Shown here one piece after another: positions 16,088 to 24,036 of a stretch of DNA of 44,104 nt (position 1 is the first letter of the stretch; the number at the start of each line of letters is the position of its first letter). Position numbers and translations under genes: made by a program. This stretch comes from Candidatus Scalindua sp. GTDB lineage: Bacteria; Planctomycetota; Brocadiia; Brocadiales; Scalinduaceae. Where the stretch lies: positions 1 to 44,104 of the forward strand of contig JABGRF010000162.1 of the NCBI GenBank assembly GCA_018648405.1, read 5' to 3'. Below the pieces are notes generated by a model, which saw only the letters and a program-made list of their open reading frames with translations, ran no database searches and was not told the origin of the DNA.

Positions 16088-17575
16088 CTAATACTTCAAG
16101 GTAACATAGCCTTTTGATTTGATGAGCAGGGAAACAGATACGCCAGTGTCTACAAACTTTTTCAATACTGACTGAAATTCAAGGGCAGTCTTGACATCGC
16201 TGGAACCAACTCTTAATATTATGTCTCCGGGCAATATACCCGCCCTTTCTGCCGGACTATCACTTACAACATGTCTCACAAGTACTCCATGTGCTTTCTC
16301 CTCTTCCGGGGATAGGGTCTCAACTGCTAAGCCTACATTGAGGCTTGTTTGTCCGAGAATCGCTCTGACTGTTACATACTTACGTCCAGACATATTTCCT
16401 GGCTGTTCATCAATATTGATTGTCAGTAATTTTTCTTTTTTGTTGCGAATGACTATTACTGCAACATTACTGCCAACTTTCGAAACCCTTATGGCTTTCT
16501 GCAGATCGTCTATATTCATGATTTCACGTCCGCCAAACTCAACAATAACGTCACCGGGAAAAATGTTTCCTTTTGATGCGGGGGTATCCTGCCACACCTC
16601 GGATATGAAAGCACCCTTATCTGACTCTATATGAAATTCTCTCAAAACATCGCTTTTGCTTTTTAGATTTAAATATGCAGCCAGGCTGTCATTGATATCC
16701 TGAAGTCCTACTCCCAGATAGCCTCTCACTACTCTGCCTCTCTCAATAAGGTCTGATATGACCTCATTTGCAATTTCCATGGATATCGCAAAACCGACTC
16801 CCTGAAATCCTCCTGTGCGTGTTGCGATAGCAGAATTAACTCCGATAATCTCACCGCGCAGGTTTACCAGTGGACCACCGCTGTTACCCGGATTAATTGC
16901 GGCATCTGTCTGAATAAAATCTTCGTATGCAAAAGGTTTGGCAAATGGGGTAATGTGTGTTCTTCCTATTGCGCTTACTATGCCTGCGGAAACAGTCTGG
17001 CTATATCCAAATGGATTGCCAATGGCAATGACCCAGTCCCCGACATTCACGCTCTCTGGATCTCCAAGAGTGGCTTCTCTGAGATCGTTACATTCAATTC
17101 TCAAAATTGCCAGGTCCGTGTTTGGATCCTGGCCGATTAGCGCAGCGTCATGCTTGTCCCCGTTGTGTAGTGTGACCGTAATTTTTCCGTTTTCAAAACC
17201 ACTTACAACATGAAAATTGGTAAGGATGTACCCTGTTTCTTTTATTACTATTCCGGAACCGAAACTGGGCTTATTTGAATCCTGAGATTTGTTATTTTCA
17301 CCATCAGGAGAGGAAAGAGGAGATTCTTCATCGTGTGGGTTAGTGGCCGTTCCATAAGCGCCTTCTGCTACAATGCTTACGACCGAAGGTGCTACCAGAC
17401 GAGATACTTTTTGGAAAATCCGTACAAATGGGTTTACAATCTTTTCCAATTCTAAAAGATCTTTTCTTAACTCCTCAACTTCACTGCCAAAACATACTCC
17501 ATGGCTGAGTAAAAGCAGAAAAACAAGACAAATTAAGATTTTAGCACGCAATAGCTTTGAAAACTTTACATACAT
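16088..17575 (-). CDS. htrA: HtrA/DegP-type periplasmic serine protease
   Basis: 495 residues. A signal peptide (about 1-30, ILICLVFLLLLSHGVCFG) sends it to the periplasm or paryphoplasm. The trypsin-like domain has the full triad: H122 in LTNFHVVSG, D154 in NTDLAIL and S232 in PGNSGGPLV. Two PDZ domains follow: about 285-390, with GYLGVGLQDIND and GDVIVEFGG, and about 400-495, with GILPGDIILRVG. A serine/asparagine-rich loop before the catalytic histidine (about 75-102) fits the LA loop of DegP/DegQ. It degrades or refolds misfolded envelope proteins. It is divergent from tmk, with a palindrome in between. Firm family; DegP or DegQ unresolved. Confidence 0.95.
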   Translation of the reverse strand: MYVKFSKLLRAKILICLVFLLLLSHGVCFGSEVEELRKDLLELEKIVNPFVRIFQKVSRLVAPSVVSIVAEGAYGTATNPHDEESPLSSPDGENNKSQDSNKPSFGSGIVIKETGYILTNFHVVSGFENGKITVTLHNGDKHDAALIGQDPNTDLAILRIECNDLREATLGDPESVNVGDWVIAIGNPFGYSQTVSAGIVSAIGRTHITPFAKPFAYEDFIQTDAAINPGNSGGPLVNLRGEIIGVNSAIATRTGGFQGVGFAISMEIANEVISDLIERGRVVRGYLGVGLQDINDSLAAYLNLKSKSDVLREFHIESDKGAFISEVWQDTPASKGNIFPGDVIVEFGGREIMNIDDLQKAIRVSKVGSNVAVIVIRNKKEKLLTINIDEQPGNMSGRKYVTVRAILGQTSLNVGLAVETLSPEEEKAHGVLVRHVVSDSPAERAGILPGDIILRVGSSDVKTALEFQSVLKKFVDTGVSVSLLIKSKGYVTLKY

Positions 17576-17649
17576 AGTACGAGAAATTGTATCAAAATAA
17601 TCGCCTTTTACAACAAATCATTTGATTTTCAAGCGGGCATTGATACTCT

Positions 17650-17670
17650 ATTGTGAACGGTTGTCACAAT
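17650..17670. promoter_or_regulatory. CRP/FNR-like palindrome between htrA and tmk
   Basis: ATTGTGA-ACGGTTG-TCACAAT has perfect 7-base arms. The TGTGA/TCACA half-sites match those of CRP-family regulators, although the spacer is 7 rather than 6 bases. It lies in the 148-base divergent region. Confidence 0.45.
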
Positions 17671-17723
17671 GTTATCGAAATAGTGGAGCGGTCGAATTTT
17701 AGTTACTGGACAGGATAGTAAAT

Positions 17724-18503
17724 ATGAAGAAAGGTAAGCTTATTGTAGTTGAGGGGACTGACGGGAGTGGTAAAACCGTGCAAACTGGGCTCCTTACGGA
17801 AAGGCTGTCGAAAGAGGGCTATCGGGTACAAATGACAGATTTTCCGCAATATGGTAAATCGTTCTTTGCAGATATGATAGAGAAATATTTGAAAGGTGAA
17901 TTTGGTTGGCCGCAGGAATTGAGAGACCATCTTAAAAAACATCCACGTCTCATCGAAGAAAGTTCCACTACAGGCAATGACAGAACTGAATATCTTGAGT
18001 CACGACCCAATGAGGTTGATCCTTATCTCACTTCCCTTCTTTATGCGGGAGATAGATGGGAGGCAAAAAACCAGATGCACAAATGGCTGGAGGAGGGAAG
18101 CATAGTTATATCAAATCGATATGTCTGTTCAAATATGGCTCATCAAGGAGCGAAGATCAGCGATGTTGTAGAGCGAAAGAAATTTTATAAATGGATTGAG
18201 GCGCTCGAGCATGAAGTTTACAATGTCCCAAGGGCAGACTTTACTATTTATCTGCATGTTCCGGTAGATATTTCCCGGGAGTTAATTAAAACAAGATTAA
18301 GAGAATCAGAAGGCCTGAAATCAAAGATGGATTTACATGAAGAAGACACTGGATATTTAAAGAGAGTTCGGGGTGCATATGTAGAACTTGCTGACAGTGA
18401 TAGTAACTGGTGTACTATAGAATGTGCAGAAACCAATCAAATAAAGACAAAGCAAGGTATTTCGGAAGAGATTTGGCGTGCGATAAGTGGGATTTTAAGT
18501 TAA
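17724..18503 (+). CDS. tmk: Thymidylate kinase (long form)
   Basis: 259 residues, longer than the about 210 of E. coli. P-loop EGTDGSGKT (10-18) is at the N-terminus. The dTMP-binding FPQYGKSFF region replaces the classical REPGGT. NRYVCSNMAHQGAKI is equivalent to the DRY-SxxAYQG segment. A region about 60-95 (LRDHLKKHPRLIEESSTTG) is extra. It phosphorylates dTMP to dTDP. This longer type resembles dTMP kinases I recall from candidate phyla and some archaea. It stands between the HtrA gene (divergent) and the hemerythrin gene, apparently alone. Confidence 0.85.
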   Translation: MKKGKLIVVEGTDGSGKTVQTGLLTERLSKEGYRVQMTDFPQYGKSFFADMIEKYLKGEFGWPQELRDHLKKHPRLIEESSTTGNDRTEYLESRPNEVDPYLTSLLYAGDRWEAKNQMHKWLEEGSIVISNRYVCSNMAHQGAKISDVVERKKFYKWIEALEHEVYNVPRADFTIYLHVPVDISRELIKTRLRESEGLKSKMDLHEEDTGYLKRVRGAYVELADSDSNWCTIECAETNQIKTKQGISEEIWRAISGILS

Positions 18504-18586
18504 CATCTTCGGAGTACTTTGAATGTATGCATGTAACTTGTTTGTTGATAGACAGTAATAGCTCTTGATACCATGGAAATCTGTTC

Positions 18587-18616
18587 TTGACATATTATAT
18601 GGCAATAAACTAGAAT
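18587..18616 (+). promoter_or_regulatory. Sigma70-type promoter of the hemerythrin pair
   Basis: A perfect TTGACA (18587-18592), an 18-base spacer and TAGAAT (18611-18616) stand about 54 bases before the TTG start of the hemerythrin gene. Confidence 0.65.
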
Positions 18617-18669
18617 GAAAGGCTTATAGTTTCAATTATTAAAACAGATACGTATTAAGGAGGGGATTT

Positions 18670-19458
18670 TTGGAAAATATATTGAATAAAGATATAAGGG
18701 CAGTGATAGATCAATGTCCTGAAGTTGGGCGTATTTTGGAAGAATATAATATCGGTTGTGCCCCATGTTCTGTTGGAAGTTGTCTGGTTAGCGATGTTGT
18801 TGGGGTCCATGGCCTCGATCCACAAACAGAAGCCACTTTGATGTATAAAATGGAAAAAGCACTTTATCCGGATAGAGATATTCCGGAACCTAAGGTAGAC
18901 ATGTCAAAAGTGGTACCGAAAGAGATAAATTATTCTCCAGCGGTAAAAAATCTTGTGGATGAGCATGTATGGATAAAACGGCTTTTGGCCTTAATTCCTA
19001 CTATTACTGATTTTGTCGAAAAGAGTGAAACGGTTGATAAAGATCTTGTTATGAGTTGTATTGATTTCATACGAGGTTATGCTGATAAGTTCCACCATAT
19101 GAAAGAAGAGGATATCCTCTTTAAATATGTTGATGAAAAGTCTGAGATAATCAAGGTTATGTATGATGATCATATCACCGGAAGGAACCATGTTAAGAAC
19201 GTTGTTGAAGGTGCCGAAAGTGGAAACAAGGCTCAGATCAAAGAGCACTTGCATGGATATAGAGATTTGCTGACCCAACATATAAAGAAGGAAGATGAAA
19301 TCTTGTATCCATGGATAGAACGTCAAATGTCTGATAATCAGATTGGCGAGTTGTTTCAGAGGTGTAGTGCGGCAGATGCATCAGTAGGAGAAGAGCTGCC
19401 GAAGAAATATGAAAAATTTATTATTGAATTAGAAGAAAAATTCGCAAAGGAGAATTAA
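18670..19458 (+). CDS. Hemerythrin-domain protein with N-terminal cysteine domain
   Basis: 262 residues from a TTG; a strong AAGGAGGGG just upstream decides this start. Residues 1-60 resemble the DUF1858/ScdA_N-type redox domain, with cysteines C30, C33 and C38 in NIGCAPCSVGSC. Residues about 95-245 form a hemerythrin four-helix bundle with histidines/acids in EHVWIKRLL, FHHMKEED, DDHITGRNH and QHIKKEDEILYPW. Proteins of this layout (YtfE/ScdA-like) bind a nonheme diiron centre and act in Fe-S cluster repair or O2/NO sensing. It is followed after two bases by the cysteine-rich 154-residue gene, so they probably work together. Family firm, precise role inferred. Confidence 0.82.
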   Translation: MENILNKDIRAVIDQCPEVGRILEEYNIGCAPCSVGSCLVSDVVGVHGLDPQTEATLMYKMEKALYPDRDIPEPKVDMSKVVPKEINYSPAVKNLVDEHVWIKRLLALIPTITDFVEKSETVDKDLVMSCIDFIRGYADKFHHMKEEDILFKYVDEKSEIIKVMYDDHITGRNHVKNVVEGAESGNKAQIKEHLHGYRDLLTQHIKKEDEILYPWIERQMSDNQIGELFQRCSAADASVGEELPKKYEKFIIELEEKFAKEN

Positions 19459-19460
19459 TA

Positions 19461-19925
19461 ATGAGTGATTGCTGCCCAGGATCAAAAACAATGGATTTTA
19501 GTGATGATGAACAAACTGAAGATGAAACAGGCGCGCGCCAATCTCAACTGAAACAGTGGCCGATTCAGTTGCATCTGGTTTCCCCACAGGCACCTTATTT
19601 TCAGGAGAAAGACGTTTTGCTTGCGGCAGACTGTGTGCCTTTTACTTTGGCAGACTTCCACAAGGACCATCTTAAAGGAAAAAGCCTGGCTATTGCCTGT
19701 CCAAAACTGGATTCAGATCAGGATGTTTATGTGGACAAGATCGCTTCTTTGATTGATGACTCAAAGATCAATACTTTAACAGTAATGATTATGCAGGTAC
19801 CATGTTGTGGCGGATTGGCCCAGATTGCAAAATCAGGTGCAGACAAGGCTACACGCAAGATACCGGTTAAGCAGATTGTTGTAGGTGTAGAAGGCGGTCA
19901 AGTCTTATCCGAAGAGTGGCTATAA
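19461..19925 (+). CDS. Cysteine-rich protein related to ferredoxin-linked DUF, without the ferredoxin domain
   Basis: 154 residues. It begins MSDCCPGSKT, followed by an acidic linker. The main domain (from about 30) reads WPIQLHLVSPQAPYF, AADCVPF, IACPKLD and VPCCGG. I recall this domain from Desulfovibrio-type proteins annotated as 4Fe-4S ferredoxins, in which an N-terminal ferredoxin precedes it. Here only the CCPGS remnant is left and the CxxCxxC ferredoxin motifs are absent. Cysteines C58, C80, C115 and C116 could bind a metal or cluster. The ATG is two bases after the hemerythrin gene stop, and a strong terminator follows. A joint role in O2/NO or Fe-S stress is inferred. Confidence 0.7.
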   Translation: MSDCCPGSKTMDFSDDEQTEDETGARQSQLKQWPIQLHLVSPQAPYFQEKDVLLAADCVPFTLADFHKDHLKGKSLAIACPKLDSDQDVYVDKIASLIDDSKINTLTVMIMQVPCCGGLAQIAKSGADKATRKIPVKQIVVGVEGGQVLSEEWL

Positions 19926-19957
19926 AGGTTTGTACTAACTTTTAAATATTAAGAATT

Positions 19958-19991
19958 CCCTGAGAGGTCAAGTGCCTCTCAGGGTTTTTTT
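19958..19991 (+). terminator. Rho-independent terminator after the hemerythrin pair
   Basis: CCCTGAGAGG, a 7-base loop, CCTCTCAGGG, then seven T. A textbook intrinsic terminator closing the two-gene unit. Confidence 0.95.
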
Positions 19992-20041
19992 ATTCATTTT
20001 TTTCATATACAAAAAATAATACAAACCAAAGCCGACTGAAA

Positions 20042-20962
20042 ATGAATGAATTTTCTTTTATAAAATGGATAAGAGGTGATCAAAAAAAAGACAAGAACGT
20101 CATCATTGGTATCGGTGATGATTGTGCGTCTATCAGGATTAATGATGATAATGTGTTCCTGGTTACCACGGATATGCTGGTAGAAGGTACACACTTTGAC
20201 CTGAAAAAAAGTACACTCGGAGAAATTGGAAGCAAGTCTATCGCCTGTAGTATCAGTGATATTGCCGCTATGGGTTGTTCAGCAAAATATGCGGTAGTTT
20301 CAATTTGTTTCCCTCATGAGACTAAGACAAAATTTGCCAGAGAATTGTACCGTGGTATCAAGAAAATGGCAGATGCTTTCAACATTAAAATAATAGGCGG
20401 AGATATTGTCAGCAGTAAAAAAACAGTGGTTATCAACGTAACGATGTATGGCAGAAATGAAGGGCTAAAACCCGTATCCCGATCTGGCGCGAAGGTGGAT
20501 GATGTCATAATGGTAACGGGTGAATTAGGCGGGTCAATATTAGGAAAACATACCACGTTCAATCCACGCTTGAAAGAAGGCCTATTGCTAAATAAGAAAT
20601 TTAATATAAATTCTATGATAGATATAAGTGACGGCCTGACAGCGGACCTGGGTCACATTCTTGAGGAGAGTGGGGTTGGTGCTGTTTTATATGAAGACGA
20701 AGTTCCGATATCGGCAGATGCAAAGAAGCTTGCACGTAAGACCGGGTTATCAGCACTCCATCATGCTCTCCACGATGGTGAGGATTACGAACTGCTTTTT
20801 ACTCTTTCTGATAAAGAGTCAAAAAAACTTTTAGCTTCCAGGTCTTTTCCTGCACGGTTGTCAAAGATAGGACATATCAACAAATCAAAGGGAATCAAAA
20901 TACAGGATACGGTCGGTAAGTTAAAAAGAATAAAATCAATAGGGTATAACCATTTTAAATAA
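20042..20962 (+). CDS. thiL: Thiamine-monophosphate kinase
   Basis: 306 residues of the PurM/SelD-type ATP-binding fold. GIGDDCASI, TTDMLVEGTHFD, SISDIAAMGC, GGDIVSSKKTVVINVT, MVTGELGGS, MIDISDGL and HDGEDYELLFT are the ThiL motifs, with the acidic metal ligands in place. It phosphorylates thiamine monophosphate to thiamine pyrophosphate. Its 3' end overlaps the apparent start region of tsaE, and mutL overlaps tsaE in turn, giving a thiL-tsaE-mutL operon. No TPP riboswitch is seen. Firm assignment. Confidence 0.96.
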   Translation: MNEFSFIKWIRGDQKKDKNVIIGIGDDCASIRINDDNVFLVTTDMLVEGTHFDLKKSTLGEIGSKSIACSISDIAAMGCSAKYAVVSICFPHETKTKFARELYRGIKKMADAFNIKIIGGDIVSSKKTVVINVTMYGRNEGLKPVSRSGAKVDDVIMVTGELGGSILGKHTTFNPRLKEGLLLNKKFNINSMIDISDGLTADLGHILEESGVGAVLYEDEVPISADAKKLARKTGLSALHHALHDGEDYELLFTLSDKESKKLLASRSFPARLSKIGHINKSKGIKIQDTVGKLKRIKSIGYNHFK

Positions 20963-21467
20963 AAACAAATTTACTATTTCAGATAATTTCATCCACATTG
21001 AAACCGGAGAGATTGAGCAGACGATCGAGTCTGGCCGTCTAATAGGTTCTCTCCTTAAAGCAGGTGACGTAGTTGCGCTTATAGGTCAATTGGGTGCCGG
21101 CAAAACACATTTTACAAAGGGGATTGCAGAAGGCCAGGGTGTGGAGGACAGGAAGGTAGTCACAAGCCCTAGCTATGTGATAGTTAAGCAATATAATGGT
21201 AGATTACCAATTTACCATTTCGATGCATACAGATTGAAATCAGCTGATGAAATGTATGAAATTGACTGTGTGGGTTTTTTCTGGGGTAATGGTATATCAA
21301 TTATTGAATGGGCGGATAAAGTGATAGAATGTCTACCGGACGAGTTTATAAAAATTACCATTAAGATAGATGGCAAGACATCACGAGGTATCAATGTATC
21401 TTATAATGGAGAAAGGTACAGAGGTCTTATGGAGGAGATTAAGGAGGCGGTTAAGTGTCTAGAATAA
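20952..21467 (+). CDS. tsaE: tRNA t6A biosynthesis ATPase TsaE (start unclear)
   Basis: The reading frame is open from a TAG at 20940-20942. The protein shows Walker A GQLGAGKT, TSPSYVIVKQY, the YHFDAYRL aspartate motif and IIEWADKV, as in TsaE. No ATG, GTG or TTG occurs before the TTG at 21090, which lies inside the Walker A motif and would remove its first glycine. Yet the upstream translation (FTISDNFIHIETGEIEQ, then LLKAGDVVALIG) looks like a normal TsaE N-terminus. The listed start is the ATT at 20952, inside the thiL end, giving about 171 residues. Translational coupling to thiL, an ATT start, or a frameshift/sequence error are the choices. TsaE is the ATPase that works with TsaD (here at 8103-9113) and TsaB. 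Confidence 0.8.
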   Translation: MLNKNKFTISDNFIHIETGEIEQTIESGRLIGSLLKAGDVVALIGQLGAGKTHFTKGIAEGQGVEDRKVVTSPSYVIVKQYNGRLPIYHFDAYRLKSADEMYEIDCVGFFWGNGISIIEWADKVIECLPDEFIKITIKIDGKTSRGINVSYNGERYRGLMEEIKEAVKCLE

Positions 21468-23287
21468 AGGTTTTACCAGAAACAGTTGTAACCAAAATAG
21501 CTGCCGGTGAGGTCATAGAGCGTCCTGCCTCAGTTTTGAAAGAGTTGGTTGAGAATGCGATTGATGCAGGTGCAACGCAAATAGAGATACAATTGGAGGA
21601 GGGCGGTAAAAAACTTATAAAGGTTTCTGACAATGGCGTTGGAATGGATGCCGATGATCTCAAGATAGCATTTTTAAGCCATGCAACAAGCAAGCTGCGA
21701 AGCGATGATGATCTTTTCTCTATTAATACACTTGGGTTTCGGGGAGAAGCCCTTCCAAGCATTGGATCAATTTCACAGACCAGGATTATATCCCGCACAA
21801 AGGATGCATTAGTTGGTTCTGAAATTCAGATTGAGGGAGGACAACTTGGTAAGATAAAAGAAAAAGGGGCGCCAGAGGGCACGCAGATAGATGTGCAAAA
21901 TTTATTTTATAATACTCCAGTTAGGCGCAAATTTCTGAAAAGCACGCAAACTGAAATGGCTCATATATCAGAAATGGTTACAAGGTTTGCATTATCGTAT
22001 CCAAATATCCATTTTACGACTCTTCATAATGGAAAAAATGTCTTAATTTTTCCAACTGCCAAAAACCTGAAGGAAAGAATAAACACCATCTTTGGAAAGG
22101 AGATAAGCGAAAATCTTCTTGAAATCAATTTAAAAGAACCTGATATTTCTATATATGGTTATATCCTGCCGCCAACACATAATCGCCCAAATACAAAGAT
22201 GCAGTTTATTTTTCTTAATGGAAGGTATATCCGAGACAACATAATTTTTCATGCTATAAATGCTGCTTATCGAAACCTTTTGATGTCCAGACGGTCACCC
22301 ATTATTTTTTTAAATCTTCAGATTGATAGCAGGGAAGTTGATGTTAATGTGCACCCGACAAAGATTGAAGTCAGGTTTAAGAATACTGGGCTTATTCACG
22401 ACCAGTTATATGCCGCTATACGTTCCGCCCTTATGAAGACTGAATCTCACACTTCGTTTCAGGCGATGAGCCAAGATAATCGTCCCAACGCAGAATCTTC
22501 TACTGTAGCTGCCAATACATTTGTGGGAGGTGTTGAGGCACAACTCAGGAAGGAGAAAGAGGTTTCATCGGATGATAGAAAAGAGTCTGTGATGAAGTCT
22601 ATGTCAGATTTCTTTTCAACCTCTCCTGACAAGGAAACTCCTTATCGCAAAGATGAGCATAAACAGGCAGTTTTGCCATCTGCAGAGGATAAGCCTTTAT
22701 TCAAACAGGAAAGTAAGCTTACTTCTCATATACAGATCCATAATTCGTACATAATTGAAGAAACTGCAGAAGGTTTAAATATAATTGATCAGCATGCTCT
22801 GCACGAGGTTGTTCTTTACCACGAGATATGGGAACATATTAAGTCGTCAAGACTTGCAGTACAGAAACTGTTAATTCCTGCATTAATAGAACTGACACCT
22901 CGTGATTTTGTTACTATTATGAGTCTCAAAGAGAAGTTTGCTACTTTAGGATTAGAAATAGAAGAGTTTGGGAAAAGTACAATCGCGATTCGTACACATC
23001 CACAAATTTTAAAAAATCTGGATTTTCATTCGCTTATTCAATGCGTTCTAGAAGAGATTGATAGTGACGACGTTAAAAGTGAAACAGATAATATTTTAAT
23101 AAAAATTGTCCAGGTAATGGCCTGTAAAGGTGCCGTCAAGGCTGGCCAGCGGCTTGCGCCACAAGAGATCCAGTCTCTTTTAGAGCAGAGGAAAGACAAT
23201 ATTGTCACTAGTTTTTGTCCCCATGGCCGTCCCACTGCGCTTGAATTTAAGATATCTGAACTAGAGAAACAATTTAAGAGGATCTAG
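21455..23287 (+). CDS. mutL: DNA mismatch repair protein MutL
   Basis: 610 residues from a GTG with AAGGAGG upstream, overlapping tsaE by 13 bases. The GHKL ATPase domain (1-330) has ELVENAIDAGA, DNGVGM and GFRGEALPSI. A low-complexity linker spans about 335-425. The C-terminal endonuclease/dimer domain has the DQHA motif at 445-448 followed by E451, then ACKGAVKAGQ and CPHGRP near the end. In the standard DQHAxxExxxxE motif the last glutamate would be residue 456, which is histidine here, with a glutamate at 457. MutL couples mismatch recognition by MutS to strand incision. Firm assignment. Confidence 0.96.
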   Translation: MSRIKVLPETVVTKIAAGEVIERPASVLKELVENAIDAGATQIEIQLEEGGKKLIKVSDNGVGMDADDLKIAFLSHATSKLRSDDDLFSINTLGFRGEALPSIGSISQTRIISRTKDALVGSEIQIEGGQLGKIKEKGAPEGTQIDVQNLFYNTPVRRKFLKSTQTEMAHISEMVTRFALSYPNIHFTTLHNGKNVLIFPTAKNLKERINTIFGKEISENLLEINLKEPDISIYGYILPPTHNRPNTKMQFIFLNGRYIRDNIIFHAINAAYRNLLMSRRSPIIFLNLQIDSREVDVNVHPTKIEVRFKNTGLIHDQLYAAIRSALMKTESHTSFQAMSQDNRPNAESSTVAANTFVGGVEAQLRKEKEVSSDDRKESVMKSMSDFFSTSPDKETPYRKDEHKQAVLPSAEDKPLFKQESKLTSHIQIHNSYIIEETAEGLNIIDQHALHEVVLYHEIWEHIKSSRLAVQKLLIPALIELTPRDFVTIMSLKEKFATLGLEIEEFGKSTIAIRTHPQILKNLDFHSLIQCVLEEIDSDDVKSETDNILIKIVQVMACKGAVKAGQRLAPQEIQSLLEQRKDNIVTSFCPHGRPTALEFKISELEKQFKRI

Positions 23288-23418
23288 ATAAGAATTTTAG
23301 ATGATAATTAAACTATAATTTGCAATATATAGCGATATTTAAGTAGAAACACTACACTATATCGTAATTATAGAAGAAGATTCATAAGGCGATAATAATT
23401 ATAAGGTTAACTTTTTCC

Positions 23419-23447
23419 TTGACGGTTTATAGGTTTATCTATAACAT
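23419..23447 (+). promoter_or_regulatory. Promoter of rpsU
   Basis: TTGACG (23419-23424) with TAACAT (23442-23447) 17 bases on, or TATAAC two bases earlier. It stands about 55 bases before rpsU. Confidence 0.5.
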
Positions 23448-23499
23448 ATCTCGTTTGGCAATATTTTAACAATTTAACGGAAATGGAGTTGGTTTTTTT

Positions 23500-23703
23500 A
23501 TGGCAAAGATTCAGATTTCTGAAAATGAGAGCTTGCGTGAGGCGATTAGAAGATTTAAAAAGATGTGTGATAAAGAGGGCATAATTAATCAATCAAAACG
23601 TTATGCTTATTTTGAAAAACCGTCTGATAAACGTCGACGTGAAGCGAGCAGGAGAATTAAAAACATAAAGAAGGCACAGAATCCAAATGCAAATATTGTT
23701 TAA
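23500..23703 (+). CDS. rpsU: Ribosomal protein bS21
   Basis: 67 residues, highly basic, with the S21 pattern ENESLREAIRRFKKMC, then YAYFEKPSDKRRREASRR. It sits on the small ribosomal subunit near the anti-Shine-Dalgarno and aids initiation. It has its own promoter, and its terminator's left arm lies within the last codons. Firm assignment despite small size. Confidence 0.93.
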   Translation: MAKIQISENESLREAIRRFKKMCDKEGIINQSKRYAYFEKPSDKRRREASRRIKNIKKAQNPNANIV

Positions 23704-23725
23704 CGCATAAAATTTGCATTTTTTT
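23685..23725 (+). terminator. Intrinsic terminator overlapping the end of rpsU
   Basis: AAATGCAAAT (inside rpsU) and ATTTGCATTT (23712-23721) form a perfect 10-base stem followed by a T run to 23725. The stem is AT-rich but the T tract is good. Confidence 0.65.
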
Positions 23726-24036
23726 GTGATTCGAAGAAACAATTTTAAAGCCAGCTGGAACGACATATCATATCGAGTACTGCGAATCTATATGACGTTA
23801 TCGTATAGATATCACTTCCGTAATTACTTATCAATAATGTAGAGACTCTCGTTACTCTTTTTCATCAGGGTATATTTCAAGTAACGGACGTTTAGTAACT
23901 TTTCATCTCGGACTCCTGAAACTATTTTTACGATGTACGGTTTTGAGTCGGATGATAAAAATTACAGCAGTCTTGAAATTATAGAATGAACTGCTTTTCC
24001 CTTTGATACTAAACTTCTACTTGATAGACATATAGA
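23726..24036. other. Noncoding region before the radical SAM gene
   Basis: About 310 bases without a credible gene. Weak inverted repeats are present: ATCTATA/TATAGAT (23786-23810) and GACTC/GAGTC with adjacent GAAAC/GTTTT (23911-23949). No promoter of good quality was found. Confidence 0.35.

Noticed and set aside
23704-24036. Candidate structured RNA after rpsU
   Set aside because: Stems are short and AT-rich, no promoter is seen, and the only sound element is the rpsU terminator.
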